A DNA stretch of 64,000 nt from Cryobacterium aureum (GTDB taxonomy: Bacteria > Actinomycetota > Actinomycetes > Actinomycetales > Microbacteriaceae): NCBI RefSeq assembly GCF_002954245.1, contig NZ_PPTG01000029.1, forward strand, positions 1 through 64,000, in the 5' to 3' direction. Position numbers and translations under genes: made by a program. Each line of letters starts with the position of its first letter. The stretch's first letter is position 1. This document shows, piece after piece, positions 26,868 through 35,629 of this stretch. The notes under the pieces are model-generated. The model saw only the letters and a list, made by a program, of their open reading frames with translations, did no database searches and was not told the DNA's origin.

Positions 26868-27527
26868 GTGCCAAATTCCACGCTGTCTCTCTTCGACCTG
26901 GACCAGCCTTCGGAGCACCCCGCTGTATTCGCTGTGCTGCCGGCACCGGCACCACACACGCTGCGCATCGTCGCCGACTCGAACGACCGGGTGGCCTGGA
27001 TGCGAGCGCGCAACCAGGGCATCACCGCAACGGATGTCGCCAAGCTGTCGACCCCCAAATCAATTCTGAACGCCGCGCACGACAAGATGCACGGTACGAG
27101 CTTCTCCGGCAATAGCTACACCGACCATGGACGGGCCCGGGAACCGGTTATCGCCGCGTGGGTGCTGGAGAATTACGGCATTGAGCCGAGCACGAACCTG
27201 TTTCGGTCGCTTTCGCATCCGCGGCATCTGGCCACACCCGACGGGGTCGGCGTGGTGGCCAATGGCGATCTGCACTTGGCCGAGATCAAGACCACGAGCA
27301 AGCCGTGGCGCAGCATTCCACGCAGCTATTTGCGGCAGGTGTGGTGGCAGCAATATGTGCTCGGGGCCGATCGCACCCTGCTGGTCTGGGAAGAGCACCT
27401 CGATTTCATTCCGGTGGCGGCCGTGCCCGAATGTCGCTGGATCGAGCGGGACGAAGACCAGATCGCGATTCTGGTGGGCCTCGCCAATGCCCTGATCGAC
27501 AACCTCGACCAGCAGGCCCGCCGCTAG
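26868..27527 (+). CDS. YqaJ-like nuclease domain protein
   Basis: 219 residues from GTG 26868 (a GTG 17 codons upstream is possible). Restriction-endonuclease-like motifs in order: GRAREPVIAAW (Glu), TPDGVG (Asp), LAEIKTTSKPW (the E-x-K pair), then YLRQVWWQQYVLGA, the Gln helix of YqaJ/lambda-exonuclease proteins. YqaJ proteins are usually phage or recombination exonucleases; here it stands alone without a recombinase partner. GAGGA directly abuts the GTG, and a CACAAT -10-like element about 7 bp before suggests a leaderless transcript. Substrate and role unknown. Confidence 0.8.
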   Translation: MPNSTLSLFDLDQPSEHPAVFAVLPAPAPHTLRIVADSNDRVAWMRARNQGITATDVAKLSTPKSILNAAHDKMHGTSFSGNSYTDHGRAREPVIAAWVLENYGIEPSTNLFRSLSHPRHLATPDGVGVVANGDLHLAEIKTTSKPWRSIPRSYLRQVWWQQYVLGADRTLLVWEEHLDFIPVAAVPECRWIERDEDQIAILVGLANALIDNLDQQARR

Positions 27528-27543
27528 CCGCCCTCTTTTTTCC

Positions 27544-27615
27544 GGACGGGGCCCGGGCCCCGTCCCTGGGCCCAGGTTATAAACTGGGCCCGCGTTCCGG
27601 GCCCGGGCCCCGTCC
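27544..27615. repeat. Composite palindromic repeat, copy 2
   Basis: Module A here is a perfect 22-bp palindrome, GGACGGGGCCC followed by its complement (27544-27565). Module B at 27568-27591 has arms GGGCCCAG/CTGGGCCC around GTTATAAA, one base off copy 1. A partial second A follows (27599-27615). The module order is opposite to that at 8718-8769. It lies 17 bp after the nuclease gene and upstream of the oxidoreductase. Confidence 0.75.
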
Positions 27616-27649
27616 GCAATGCAGGGGTGGCGTGGGCCACAATGAGGGT

Positions 27650-28627
27650 ATGGCTCCTGACTTCCAACTGCCGCCGACCATGCGCGCCCTCGTCATTGAC
27701 GAGACCGGCGACCCCGACGTCTTGCACCTGACCCAGAGGCCACTTCCACGCCAGATCTCCGACGAGGTTCTCGTGAAGGTCGTTGCCGCCGGACTCAACC
27801 CCATTGACGCCAAGACGCGCTCCGGCAACGGGGTCGCGGCCGCGATCGAAAGCTACCCGGCCATTCTCGGCAACGACTTCAGCGGCGTGGTCGTGCGCGC
27901 CGCATTCGAGGCCTCACCGCTGCAGCCCGGGGACGCCGTCTACGGCATGGGCCGGGTTCCGCGCACCGGCGGCAGTTTCGCCGAGTACGTCTCGGTCTCC
28001 AGCATGAGCGTCGCCCGCAAACCGACCCGGCTCAGCCACGCCGAGGCCGCCGCCGTTCCCGTCGCCGCGCTCACCGCCTGGGGAATGGTCAAGCTCGCCG
28101 GGGCCGCCCCCGGGCAGCGGATGCTCGTGCACGCCGCCAGCGGCGGCGTCGGTCACTTCGCGGTGCAGTTCGCCCGCGTTCTGGGCGCCCACGTGATCGC
28201 CACGGGATCCACCCGCAACCTCGACTTTCTGCGTGAGCTCGGCGCCGACGAGGTCATCGACTACACGACCACGCGCTTCGAAGACGTGGCCCGTGACCTC
28301 GACTCGGTCATCGACCTCATCGGAAACGTGCACGACGACACCGGCACCCGCTCCCTCGCTGCGCTCCGCCCGGGCGGCCTGCTCGTGAATGCGCCGACCG
28401 GCAGCTGGCCCACGATGGCAGCGGATGCCGCAGCCGTCGGTCGCCGTGCGACCGGTTTCAAGGTGTCCCCCGACGCCCGCGCCCTCGACGAGATCTCGAA
28501 GCTGCTCGACGCGGCTACCGTGCGCGTGCACGTCGACGCGGTGTTCGAACTCGCGGACGGCGCTGCAGCACATCGGCTGATCGAAGAGGGTCACACCCGC
28601 GGCAAGATCGTGCTGCGCGTCGCGTAG
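27650..28627 (+). CDS. NADP-dependent oxidoreductase, quinone-reductase/MDR family
   Basis: 325 residues. GroES-like N-terminal domain (about 10-130, LGNDFSGVVV) and a Rossmann domain with nucleotide loop HAASGGVGHFAVQFA (about 160-175). There are no zinc-binding cysteine clusters, so it belongs to the zinc-free quinone oxidoreductase branch of the medium-chain dehydrogenase superfamily. The substrate cannot be inferred. ATG 27650 is weakly supported (AATGAGGGT before it). Confidence 0.88.
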   Translation: MAPDFQLPPTMRALVIDETGDPDVLHLTQRPLPRQISDEVLVKVVAAGLNPIDAKTRSGNGVAAAIESYPAILGNDFSGVVVRAAFEASPLQPGDAVYGMGRVPRTGGSFAEYVSVSSMSVARKPTRLSHAEAAAVPVAALTAWGMVKLAGAAPGQRMLVHAASGGVGHFAVQFARVLGAHVIATGSTRNLDFLRELGADEVIDYTTTRFEDVARDLDSVIDLIGNVHDDTGTRSLAALRPGGLLVNAPTGSWPTMAADAAAVGRRATGFKVSPDARALDEISKLLDAATVRVHVDAVFELADGAAAHRLIEEGHTRGKIVLRVA

Positions 28628-28727
28628 CGGGCAGGCATCCGCTGACCGCCAGCCGGAGCCGCACGCCGGGGAGCCTGCTGCGAAGTGGCTGCATGAGGAA
28701 ACACCGACTTTCGGGGGTACACATCGA

Positions 28728-29312
28728 TCAGACCGATGAGTGGCGATGGAGGCCGGCTGGACGCCGCCGTGCTGCACGGATGCCGCCTACGAGCATCAGG
28801 GCGGAATAGCCTAAAAGTGCCATTGCCACGCCCGGTATGATTACCGCCCTACTCGCCCCGTCGATGAAGTTGTTGGCGTAACCGATCAGCGGCACGGAAT
28901 ACCAGAGCCGTCCCTGAATCTGGGCCGAGCGCACGAGGTCGGGATCGGGAACACTGTTGTTGTCTCCCTGCAACTGAAAACTCCGGGTACCGTCCGTGGA
29001 GGAAGTGATCGCGATGATGCGGTGGGTGATCACCGCCGGCTCGCCCGAGTGCACCTGATAGGTCGCGACATCACCGATCACGAGGTCGTCGGTGTTGACC
29101 GGGCCGACCACGATCAGGGTGCCGGGCGGCAGGTGTGGCTCCATCGAGCTGGTCAGCACCGTCAACGGCGTTGCGCCCGTGATCTTGGGCACGACGACCA
29201 GCACGGCGAACAGCACGAGCACGAACAGGAGCAGCGCCGCGCTGATGGCCACGCCGAGAGCGTGAATGATCCCCCGCGATGCGCTCGTCGGAGGCGTCGA
29301 CGCGGGACTCAT
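28728..29312 (-). CDS. sipW: SipW-type (ER-type) signal peptidase I
   Basis: 194 residues from ATG 29312, which overlaps the upstream gene's stop (ATGA). N-terminal helix about 16-40, catalytic Ser in LTSSMEPHLPPGTLIVV, and His in AVITHRIIAI replacing the Lys of bacterial-type peptidases, the mark of the SipW/ER class. A C-terminal helix lies at about 160-182. In Bacillus SipW processes TasA and TapA, the biofilm matrix proteins. Here it ends a cluster of three secreted proteins with SipW-like leaders, its probable substrates. Confidence 0.92.
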   Translation of the reverse strand: MSPASTPPTSASRGIIHALGVAISAALLLFVLVLFAVLVVVPKITGATPLTVLTSSMEPHLPPGTLIVVGPVNTDDLVIGDVATYQVHSGEPAVITHRIIAITSSTDGTRSFQLQGDNNSVPDPDLVRSAQIQGRLWYSVPLIGYANNFIDGASRAVIIPGVAMALLGYSALMLVGGIRAARRRPAGLHRHSSV

Positions 29313-30616
29313 CCGTTCGCCGCCGTCAGGGTGAATTGCTGGGAGGCTGCCGCAATGCATGGTTGGACTTTCAGCGCCGTTCCGGCGGTGTTGGCCGGTG
29401 CGTACGCGCAGTCCGGTTTGTTCTTGTTTGGCCCGATGGTGAATCGATAGACGCCGTTGCCCACCAGGTCACCGCTCCACTGCTGGCCGGCTTCTTGCGG
29501 GTCGCGCGCTGCCACTACGACCGTATCGAGCCCCGAGGTCGGGCGCTGCCAGACCAGTCCGGGCATGTCCCTCGAGCTGATGAAGGCGCCGTTCGACGAG
29601 TCCTCGTACTTCCACAGCTGGGTCGCCTTGGTCTCGTCGCAAGCCTCCACCGTCACCGCACCGTTGGTCCGTGTCGATCCGGTGACGCACAACGTTCCGC
29701 TCTTCACCCGGTACCAGCTGGTCGGTGACGGTGTCGGACTCGTCGTAACGGATGCCGGCGTCGACTGGGCCGACAAGTTGCCGGCCGCATCGGCGGCACC
29801 GACGGTGTAGACGTAGGTCGTGCCGACGTTGAGTCCAGTATCGGTATAGGTCCTGCCAGTGATGTCCGCACCGACCCGCACCCCGTCGCGATAGAGGCGG
29901 TAAGCGGCGACGCCGACGTTGTCGCTGGCAGCCGTCCAAGTGAGTGTGGCGGCGGCATCCGTTGTCGCTGTGGCGGTCAGATTGGTCGGCGCGGTCGGCG
30001 CGGAGACATCGGGCACAGTCTGCGTCACGGTGACCGAGGCGGCCTGGGCCTTCCAGTTGGTACCGACGACGGCAATCAGATCGAGTCGAGCCGCGACCTG
30101 GCCACCGGCGTAGGTCGACATTGACGCGGACGACATCGACGTGCGCACACAGAGCACGACGGACCCACTCGCGGCGAGAGACCCGGTCAGCGGCGTTGCG
30201 CTCGCCCAGGTGAAGACGGTCTGGTTTCCGGGCAGCGTCGTGCTCGCGGTGCAATTGGCGGCGGCGGCGACCGGCCAGGTTGTCACACTGACCGCACCGG
30301 CCAGCGCCGCGGGCGACGACACAGCACCGAACGTCAGCGTGTACGTGGACGGCACAGATCCATTGGTGAGCGTGATGGGCTTAGTCGTGGTGGAGGTGCC
30401 CGTCTTGTATTCGAATTTCAGCTGGTCGTAGTTGGATTGCGTGATGCTGACCTTGCCCGAAGTCACGGATCCCGTCGCCGTGGACGCCGCGGTGGTCCAG
30501 TCGGAATGGGCGGCGCCGGAGACCGCGAGCACGAGAAACAGCACCGTGCCGAGCAGGGCCGCGCTGTGGCGCTGCCAGCCAGGTCGAGCGCCAGCCTGGC
30601 GGTGTGAACGGGTCAT
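29309..30616 (-). CDS. Secreted protein: SipW-type leader, FnIII domain, ricin-type lectin-like domain
   Basis: 435 residues. An Arg-rich N-terminus and helix (about 17-37) end in SGAAHSDWTTA, like the alternate signal peptides cleaved by SipW. About 38-190 is a Thr/Ser-rich camelysin/TasA-like region. About 195-290 is a fibronectin type III domain (PTAPTNLTATATTDAAATLTWTAA onward). About 300-435 resembles a ricin-B/beta-trefoil carbohydrate-binding domain (TLCVTGSTRTNGAVTVEACDE, QLWKYED, QQWSGDLVGNGVYRF). Likely a surface or matrix adhesin. It is coupled by overlap to sipW. Confidence 0.8.
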   Translation of the reverse strand: MTRSHRQAGARPGWQRHSAALLGTVLFLVLAVSGAAHSDWTTAASTATGSVTSGKVSITQSNYDQLKFEYKTGTSTTTKPITLTNGSVPSTYTLTFGAVSSPAALAGAVSVTTWPVAAAANCTASTTLPGNQTVFTWASATPLTGSLAASGSVVLCVRTSMSSASMSTYAGGQVAARLDLIAVVGTNWKAQAASVTVTQTVPDVSAPTAPTNLTATATTDAAATLTWTAASDNVGVAAYRLYRDGVRVGADITGRTYTDTGLNVGTTYVYTVGAADAAGNLSAQSTPASVTTSPTPSPTSWYRVKSGTLCVTGSTRTNGAVTVEACDETKATQLWKYEDSSNGAFISSRDMPGLVWQRPTSGLDTVVVAARDPQEAGQQWSGDLVGNGVYRFTIGPNKNKPDCAYAPANTAGTALKVQPCIAAASQQFTLTAANG

Positions 30617-30619
30617 GGT

Positions 30620-31228
30620 TTAGGCCTGAACTCCGGTGAGAACGACGCCAAAATTGGCCGCAGACGACGATTGGCTCAGGCTCGGGGCGTCCGCGGGCAG
30701 CGCGACCAGCACACACAGCGTTCCGGACTGGGCTTTGGCGAGCGTCAGGCCCACGGCCGTCGACGGCGCATTGGCAAACGTCGCACTTGAGCTGGGGGAC
30801 ACGGCGCTCGTGCACCCGGCTGCGTTGGCGACGACGGCAAGGCCAATGGTGAGCGAGTTGGAGAGGGTCGAGGCAGTCGTCGGCGCGAGGAGCGAGGAGC
30901 GGGTCACGGTGAGTGGCACGTCACCGGTGTTCGTGACGGTGACCGGGGCGGCAATCACCAGTCCCGGGTACAGCGCGGCGGCGGGAAGTGTGAGGGCCGA
31001 GACCGTCATCGTTGCCGTTCCTGAAGACATCGTGGCCGAGGGGGTAGCAGCGCTCGAGTTCAGGAGGGCGTAGGTGCCGCCGACCGCGGTCGTGGCCAGA
31101 ACGACGGCCAGAAGAGTGGATGCTGCGGCCAATATCAGAGTCCGCGCGCGTAGCCGCAGGGTCGGCACTGCACGGTGGTGGCGACGCTCGGCGGGCGATG
31201 CGCTGTGGCGACCACGGGTTGTCTTCAT
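30620..31228 (-). CDS. Secreted protein with SipW-dependent-type signal peptide
   Basis: 202 residues from ATG 31228. An Arg/His-rich N-region and helix (about 29-51) end in TTAVGGTYALLNSSAA, the G-T-Y/F-A-L-x-N-S pattern of SipW-dependent leaders. The remainder is a Ser/Thr/Ala/Val-rich beta-rich domain with four cysteines, like camelysin/TasA-family proteins. It stops 4 bp before the FnIII protein gene, so cotranscription is clear. Likely a fibre or matrix subunit; this is inferred from context. Confidence 0.75.
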   Translation of the reverse strand: MKTTRGRHSASPAERRHHRAVPTLRLRARTLILAAASTLLAVVLATTAVGGTYALLNSSAATPSATMSSGTATMTVSALTLPAAALYPGLVIAAPVTVTNTGDVPLTVTRSSLLAPTTASTLSNSLTIGLAVVANAAGCTSAVSPSSSATFANAPSTAVGLTLAKAQSGTLCVLVALPADAPSLSQSSSAANFGVVLTGVQA

Positions 31229-31338
31229 ATCACCGCGCTTTCTGATCGAACGGAGGAGCCGGACGGAGAATCGCACCGCCCGGGGTGCCCATCGTCGGGT
31301 GATGGGTACACCAGGGACGGCGCAGGAATGGTGAAGAA

Positions 31339-31911
31339 CTAGGCGGTCTGCGTCAGGGTCACGGCGAGGGCTCCGAGGTTGACCGACCCGAGCTTGGCGT
31401 CGTTCTCGGCTCCTGCCGTCGCGGTCTTGGGGAAGGTCAGCGTGACGATCACCGTGGCCGTGCGTGCGGCGCCACCGGTCGCGGTCGGCGTGATCGTGAG
31501 GTTCGGACTGGTACCGGTAATGCCGGCGCCGGTGATCGACAGGGTTGCCGACTTGGTGATGTAGCCGGCGAGCTTCACGTCGATCGGAGCTGCAGCGTTC
31601 GTCGGCACGACTGTGGCCGGGTCGAGAACCGCGGTCGCAACCAGGTTGTCGCCGCTTGCCACGATGTCCACCGTTTTCGTGTAGGTGAGGACGTCACCGG
31701 GCACGATGCGGTAGTTGCTGAGCGTAATCACGGTCGCGCCGCTCTTCCAGACACCGGCGGTCGCGCTGTCGGCAACCGTCAAGGTGCCGGCCGCGATAGT
31801 TCCGCCGGCAATCGAGGCGCTCGAATTCCAGAGCGCGAACGTTCCGGCACCCCCGAGCAGCAGGGTTAGTCCGGCGGCGCCGGCTATGGCGCTAACGAGA
31901 AGCTTGTTCAT
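31339..31911 (-). CDS. Alternate-type signal peptide protein (TasA/camelysin-like)
   Basis: 190 residues from ATG 31911, with GAAAGG upstream; a longer frame to 32055 runs through the regulatory region and is rejected. The leader NKLLVSAIAGAAG through GGAGTFALWNSSASIAGG is the classic actinobacterial alternate signal peptide. The mature part is Thr/Ala/Val-rich and beta-rich, without Cys. First gene of the four-gene SipW cluster. A 22-bp palindrome lies 55 bp upstream. The likely product is a major surface or fibre protein. Confidence 0.82.
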   Translation of the reverse strand: MNKLLVSAIAGAAGLTLLLGGAGTFALWNSSASIAGGTIAAGTLTVADSATAGVWKSGATVITLSNYRIVPGDVLTYTKTVDIVASGDNLVATAVLDPATVVPTNAAAPIDVKLAGYITKSATLSITGAGITGTSPNLTITPTATGGAARTATVIVTLTFPKTATAGAENDAKLGSVNLGALAVTLTQTA

Positions 31912-32217
31912 AAAGAGGACCTTTCGGGAGATCGGCTCAGTGGCCAATGGTTTACACACTATGTGGGACAGACAGATTTGTCTGTCCGCCGTTAACCCCC
32001 AGAATGGGGTTTCGAATAAGAGTCCGTTTGGTACCGAATTGGTTGATATGCACACAAGAATGGGTGAATTCGACGGTAGATCGAGAGGAAGACAACTAAA
32101 AAACGATGCACAGCTCGGCTGACGAGTCTGCTCACCAGCAGACTGGACAGACCGTTCTACCTCCGAATTGGTCTGGTCCGTGGCATGGTCCAGAATGGAG
32201 TTTCACGAGGAGACCAC
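31912..32217. other. Divergent regulatory region, SipW locus / photolyase
   Basis: This 306-bp stretch has no gene and is richer in A+T than its surroundings. It contains the 22-bp palindrome at 31966-31987 and a GAGGAG ribosome-binding site for phrB at 32205-32212. I could not place promoters with confidence. Confidence 0.5.
31966..31987. promoter_or_regulatory. 22-bp palindrome upstream of the SipW locus
   Basis: Perfect 9-bp arms GGACAGACA and TGTCTGTCC around GATT, a repressor-operator shape (TetR or similar), 55 bp before the first SipW-cluster gene. TGTCTGT/ACAGACA is itself repetitive. No regulator gene is adjacent. Confidence 0.6.
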
Positions 32218-33636
32218 ATGACTTCAGATCACAGAACCGACCAGGCTGGGCCCGTTATCGTGTGGTTTCGCGACGATCTTCGGGTTGCCGACCATCCAGC
32301 CCTGCACGCGGCGATCGAGCAGAGGCAGCCGATCGTGGCGCTCTACCTGCTCGACCAGCAATCCGAGGGCGTACGGCCACTCGGCGGCGCAGCCCGCTGG
32401 TGGCTGCATCAGAGCCTGCGATCCCTCGCCGACTCAATCGCCACCCTCGGTGGCCGGCTTATTCTGCGCCGCGGTGCGGCCGGCCCGATCATCGCCCGGT
32501 TGGTGCACGAAACGGATGCCTCCGCCGTGTTCTGGAACCGTCGCTACGGATTGGCCGAACGTACGATCGACACCGAGATCAAGAACCATCTGCGTGCCAG
32601 TGGAGTCGACGCCCACAGCTTCGGCGGTTCACTTCTGTTCGAACCGTGGACGATTCAGACCGGGCAGGGCGGCTCCTATTCCGTCTTTACCCCGTTCTGG
32701 CGGGCCTGCACGGCGGGTGCGCCCCCACGCGCGCCCTATCCGGCACCGACCGCTATTCCCGGCTGGGTGGGTGACCCCACCGCGGACATCCTCGACTCAG
32801 ACGACCTCGACGATTGGGGACTCGAACCGTCCAGCCCCGACTGGGCCGGCGGGCTGCGCGCCGCGTGGGCGCCGGGTGAGGCATCCGCTCACGCCCTGCT
32901 CGACACCTTTCTCGCCGAGTCGCTCCCCCGCTACGCCGCCGAACGCGACGAACCGGCTCAGAACGCGACCTCTCGGCTGTCTCCGCACCTGCGCTGGGGC
33001 GAGATCAGCCCGCACCAGGTATGGGCGGCCACCCACAAGGCCCAACGCGGCCTCAGCGGAAGCGCGTTGGCCAGCGCGACCCGGTTTCTGACGGAAGTCG
33101 GATGGCGGGAATTCGCCTACCACGTGCTTTTTCACGCGCCGGACCTCGCAACCAAGAACCTACGGCCCGCCTTCGACGCTTTCCCGTGGCCACCCCTCGA
33201 TCAGGATGCCCTGGCGGCCTGGCAGCAGGGTCGCACCGGCTTGGCCCTGGTCGACGCTGGCATGCGCGAGCTGTGGCGCACCGGAAGTATGCACAATCGG
33301 GTACGCATGGTGACGGCATCATTCCTGATCAAGAATATGTTGGTCGATTGGCGGGAGGGCGAACGCTGGTTCTGGGACACACTGGTCGACGCTGATGCGG
33401 CTAGCAACCCGTTCGGCTGGCAATGGGTCGCTGGCTCAGGGGCGGATGCGGCACCGTATTTTCGTATCTTCAATCCCGACCTGCAGGCAGCCAAGTTCGA
33501 CCCGCACCAGCAGTACATCCGGGCGAACGTGCCCGAATACGGCACGGATGCCTATCCAGGGCCGCTCGTCGACCTCGGCGAGTCCCGCCGAGCCGCGCTG
33601 GCTGCCTACGAGCTGGTAAAAAACCCGACCGGGTGA
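32218..33636 (+). CDS. phrB: Deoxyribodipyrimidine photolyase
   Basis: 472 residues. An alpha/beta antenna domain (about 8-140, starting VIVWFRDDLRVADHPALHAA) precedes the FAD-binding helical domain (about 200-470) with LRWGEISPHQVW, WREFAYHVLFH, TGSMHNRVRMVTASFLIKN and the WFWDTLVDADAASNPFGWQW stretch. These mark class I CPD photolyases, which repair UV dimers using blue light. ATG 32218 with GAGGAGACCAC upstream is chosen. It is divergent from the SipW locus and monocistronic. Confidence 0.95.
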   Translation: MTSDHRTDQAGPVIVWFRDDLRVADHPALHAAIEQRQPIVALYLLDQQSEGVRPLGGAARWWLHQSLRSLADSIATLGGRLILRRGAAGPIIARLVHETDASAVFWNRRYGLAERTIDTEIKNHLRASGVDAHSFGGSLLFEPWTIQTGQGGSYSVFTPFWRACTAGAPPRAPYPAPTAIPGWVGDPTADILDSDDLDDWGLEPSSPDWAGGLRAAWAPGEASAHALLDTFLAESLPRYAAERDEPAQNATSRLSPHLRWGEISPHQVWAATHKAQRGLSGSALASATRFLTEVGWREFAYHVLFHAPDLATKNLRPAFDAFPWPPLDQDALAAWQQGRTGLALVDAGMRELWRTGSMHNRVRMVTASFLIKNMLVDWREGERWFWDTLVDADAASNPFGWQWVAGSGADAAPYFRIFNPDLQAAKFDPHQQYIRANVPEYGTDAYPGPLVDLGESRRAALAAYELVKNPTG

Positions 33637-33762
33637 GCACCCGCCCCGCTCGACCGCGGCCACGCAAAAACGGGCAAACAGTCGCCGCCCCTGTGATGAT
33701 GCCGGGGCCAGACAACCATTTACCCGCTTTCGCGAACGCAGAGCGCTAGCTGCAAAAACTAT

Positions 33763-35436
33763 TTAGAAGAAACGAGCATACGCACCAACCGTGAGGAAGG
33801 TCGGGAACTCCGGCTCGAGAGCCGAGGTGCGCAGCACCGTGAGGGCGTCATCGAAGCGGTCGGTGGGCGTGCGCTCGAGGCCGTCCACGACCTCGTCAAG
33901 CACCTCTTCAACCCAGTCGGAGTCGATCCGGCGGCCCTCGGCAGTAACCGAGTTCTCGTGGATCCACTGCCAGAGCTGCGAGCGGGAGATTTCCGCGGTA
34001 GCGGCGTCTTCCATCAGGTTGTCGATTGCCGCAGCGCCGACGCCGCGCAGCCAGGACTCGATGTAGCGGAGCGAGATGAGCACGTTGCCGCGCACACCGG
34101 CCTCGGTGATCGATCCGCCCACCGAAGCAACATCGAGCAGCTGGGCGGCGGTCACGCTCACCTCGGGGCGGGTGCGCTCGAGCTGGTTCGGGCGGTCGCC
34201 GAGCACCTTGTCGAACTCGGCCTGCGCGGTCGGGATCAGGTCGGGGTGCGCAACCCAGGAACCATCGAATCCGTCGGTGGCCTCACGCTTCTTGTCCGCG
34301 GCGACCTGGGAGAGAGCCTGCTCGGTGACGGCCGGGTCGCGACGGTTCGGAATGAAGGCGCTCATGCCGCCGATGGCGAAGGCCCCACGACGGTGGCAGG
34401 TGGCCACGAGCAGTTCGGTGTATGCCCGCATGAACGGCACCGTCATGGTGATCTGCTTGCGGTCGGGAAAGACAAAACGGCTGCCGCGGGCACGGAACGT
34501 CTTGATGATGCTAAAGATGTAGTCCCAGCGTCCGGCGTTGAGGCCAGCGCAGTGATCGCGCAGTTCGTAGAGGATTTCTTCCATCTCGAAGCCGGCCTGG
34601 ATCGTCTCGATCAGCACCGTGGCGCGAATAGTGCCGTACTCGATACCCAGGCGTTCTTCGGCGTAGGTGAAGATGTCGTTCCACAGGCGTGCTTCTTTGT
34701 GGCTCTCCAGCTTGGCCAGGTAGAAGTACGGGCCGGTGCCGTTCTCAATGAGCTTCTTCGCGTTGTGAAAGAAGTACAGGCCGAAGTCGATGAGGCTGCC
34801 GGAGGACTTCATGCGGCGGTTGGCGCGATCGATGAAGGTGACGTGCTTGTCAACGAGGTGCCAGCCGCGCGGACGCATCACGATGGTCGGCGTCGACTCG
34901 TTCGTGATCTCGTATTTCTTACCGTCGGGGCTCGTGAAGCTGAGCTGGCCGCGCACCTGGTCGAACAGGGTCAGCTGGCCCTCGATCACGTTGGTCCAGG
35001 TGGGGCTCGTGGCGTCTTCCTGGTCGGCGAGCCAGACCTTGGCGCTGGAGTTCAGTGCGTTGATGGCCATCTTGCGGTCGGTCGGGCCGGTGATCTCCAC
35101 TCTGCGGTCTTCCAGGCCGGGTCCGGCTCCCGCAACGCTCCAGGTGGGATCGAGACGGATGCTCGCGGTTTCGCTCAGAAATCTGGGGTCACGGCCGTTC
35201 GCGGCATCCACTCGAGTCTGCAGCCGGGCAGCGAGCAGGTCGTGCCGGGTGCCGGCAAAACGCTCGTGCAGTTCGGCGAGAAATTCGAGGGCGTCGGGGG
35301 TGAGGATCTCGTCATAACGATCGCCCAGTGGCCCGGTGACCTCGAGGTGCGGACGAATCGTGGCGAAGCTGCCGGTGCTCGTCTTCACCGTCTCGGAGGT
35401 GACCGGCTGATCGATGGTCGGGTTCGGGGTGTTCAT
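33763..35436 (-). CDS. aceB: Malate synthase A
   Basis: 557 residues, the length of the A isoform. Motifs: ITGPTDRKMAINALNSSAK, WLADQEDATSPTW, MRPRGWHL, VLIETIQAGFEMEEILYEL and GRWDYIFSIIK. It condenses glyoxylate with acetyl-CoA in the glyoxylate shunt. It diverges from a RamB-like regulator with a shared 265-bp control region carrying a RamB-box-like site. No isocitrate lyase gene lies nearby, so aceA must be elsewhere if the shunt is complete. Confidence 0.96.
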   Translation of the reverse strand: MNTPNPTIDQPVTSETVKTSTGSFATIRPHLEVTGPLGDRYDEILTPDALEFLAELHERFAGTRHDLLAARLQTRVDAANGRDPRFLSETASIRLDPTWSVAGAGPGLEDRRVEITGPTDRKMAINALNSSAKVWLADQEDATSPTWTNVIEGQLTLFDQVRGQLSFTSPDGKKYEITNESTPTIVMRPRGWHLVDKHVTFIDRANRRMKSSGSLIDFGLYFFHNAKKLIENGTGPYFYLAKLESHKEARLWNDIFTYAEERLGIEYGTIRATVLIETIQAGFEMEEILYELRDHCAGLNAGRWDYIFSIIKTFRARGSRFVFPDRKQITMTVPFMRAYTELLVATCHRRGAFAIGGMSAFIPNRRDPAVTEQALSQVAADKKREATDGFDGSWVAHPDLIPTAQAEFDKVLGDRPNQLERTRPEVSVTAAQLLDVASVGGSITEAGVRGNVLISLRYIESWLRGVGAAAIDNLMEDAATAEISRSQLWQWIHENSVTAEGRRIDSDWVEEVLDEVVDGLERTPTDRFDDALTVLRTSALEPEFPTFLTVGAYARFF

Positions 35437-35629
35437 GGTCTGGCTCCTTGCGAAAGTAGGTGATACCGACAGGGGGCGAGCCGCAGCTGCACGGTTCGCC
35501 CGATCTCAGGCGGAGGATGGTGGAGCGATTCTGCTTCGGTCGTATCGGTGAACGCGAGGGTGAGCGTTCTCGATTCGACAGTCGGTGCTTGCCTGTGCCT
35601 CTACTCTGCCCGGTTCGGGCAAGGCCAAA

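Noticed and set aside
26868-27615. Prophage remnant around the YqaJ-like gene
   Set aside because: No integrase, terminase, structural gene, attachment repeat or change in composition is visible.
31912-32055. 48-codon N-terminal extension of the first SipW-cluster protein
   Set aside because: It crosses the operator palindrome, and ATG 31911 has a good ribosome-binding site and starts exactly at the signal peptide.
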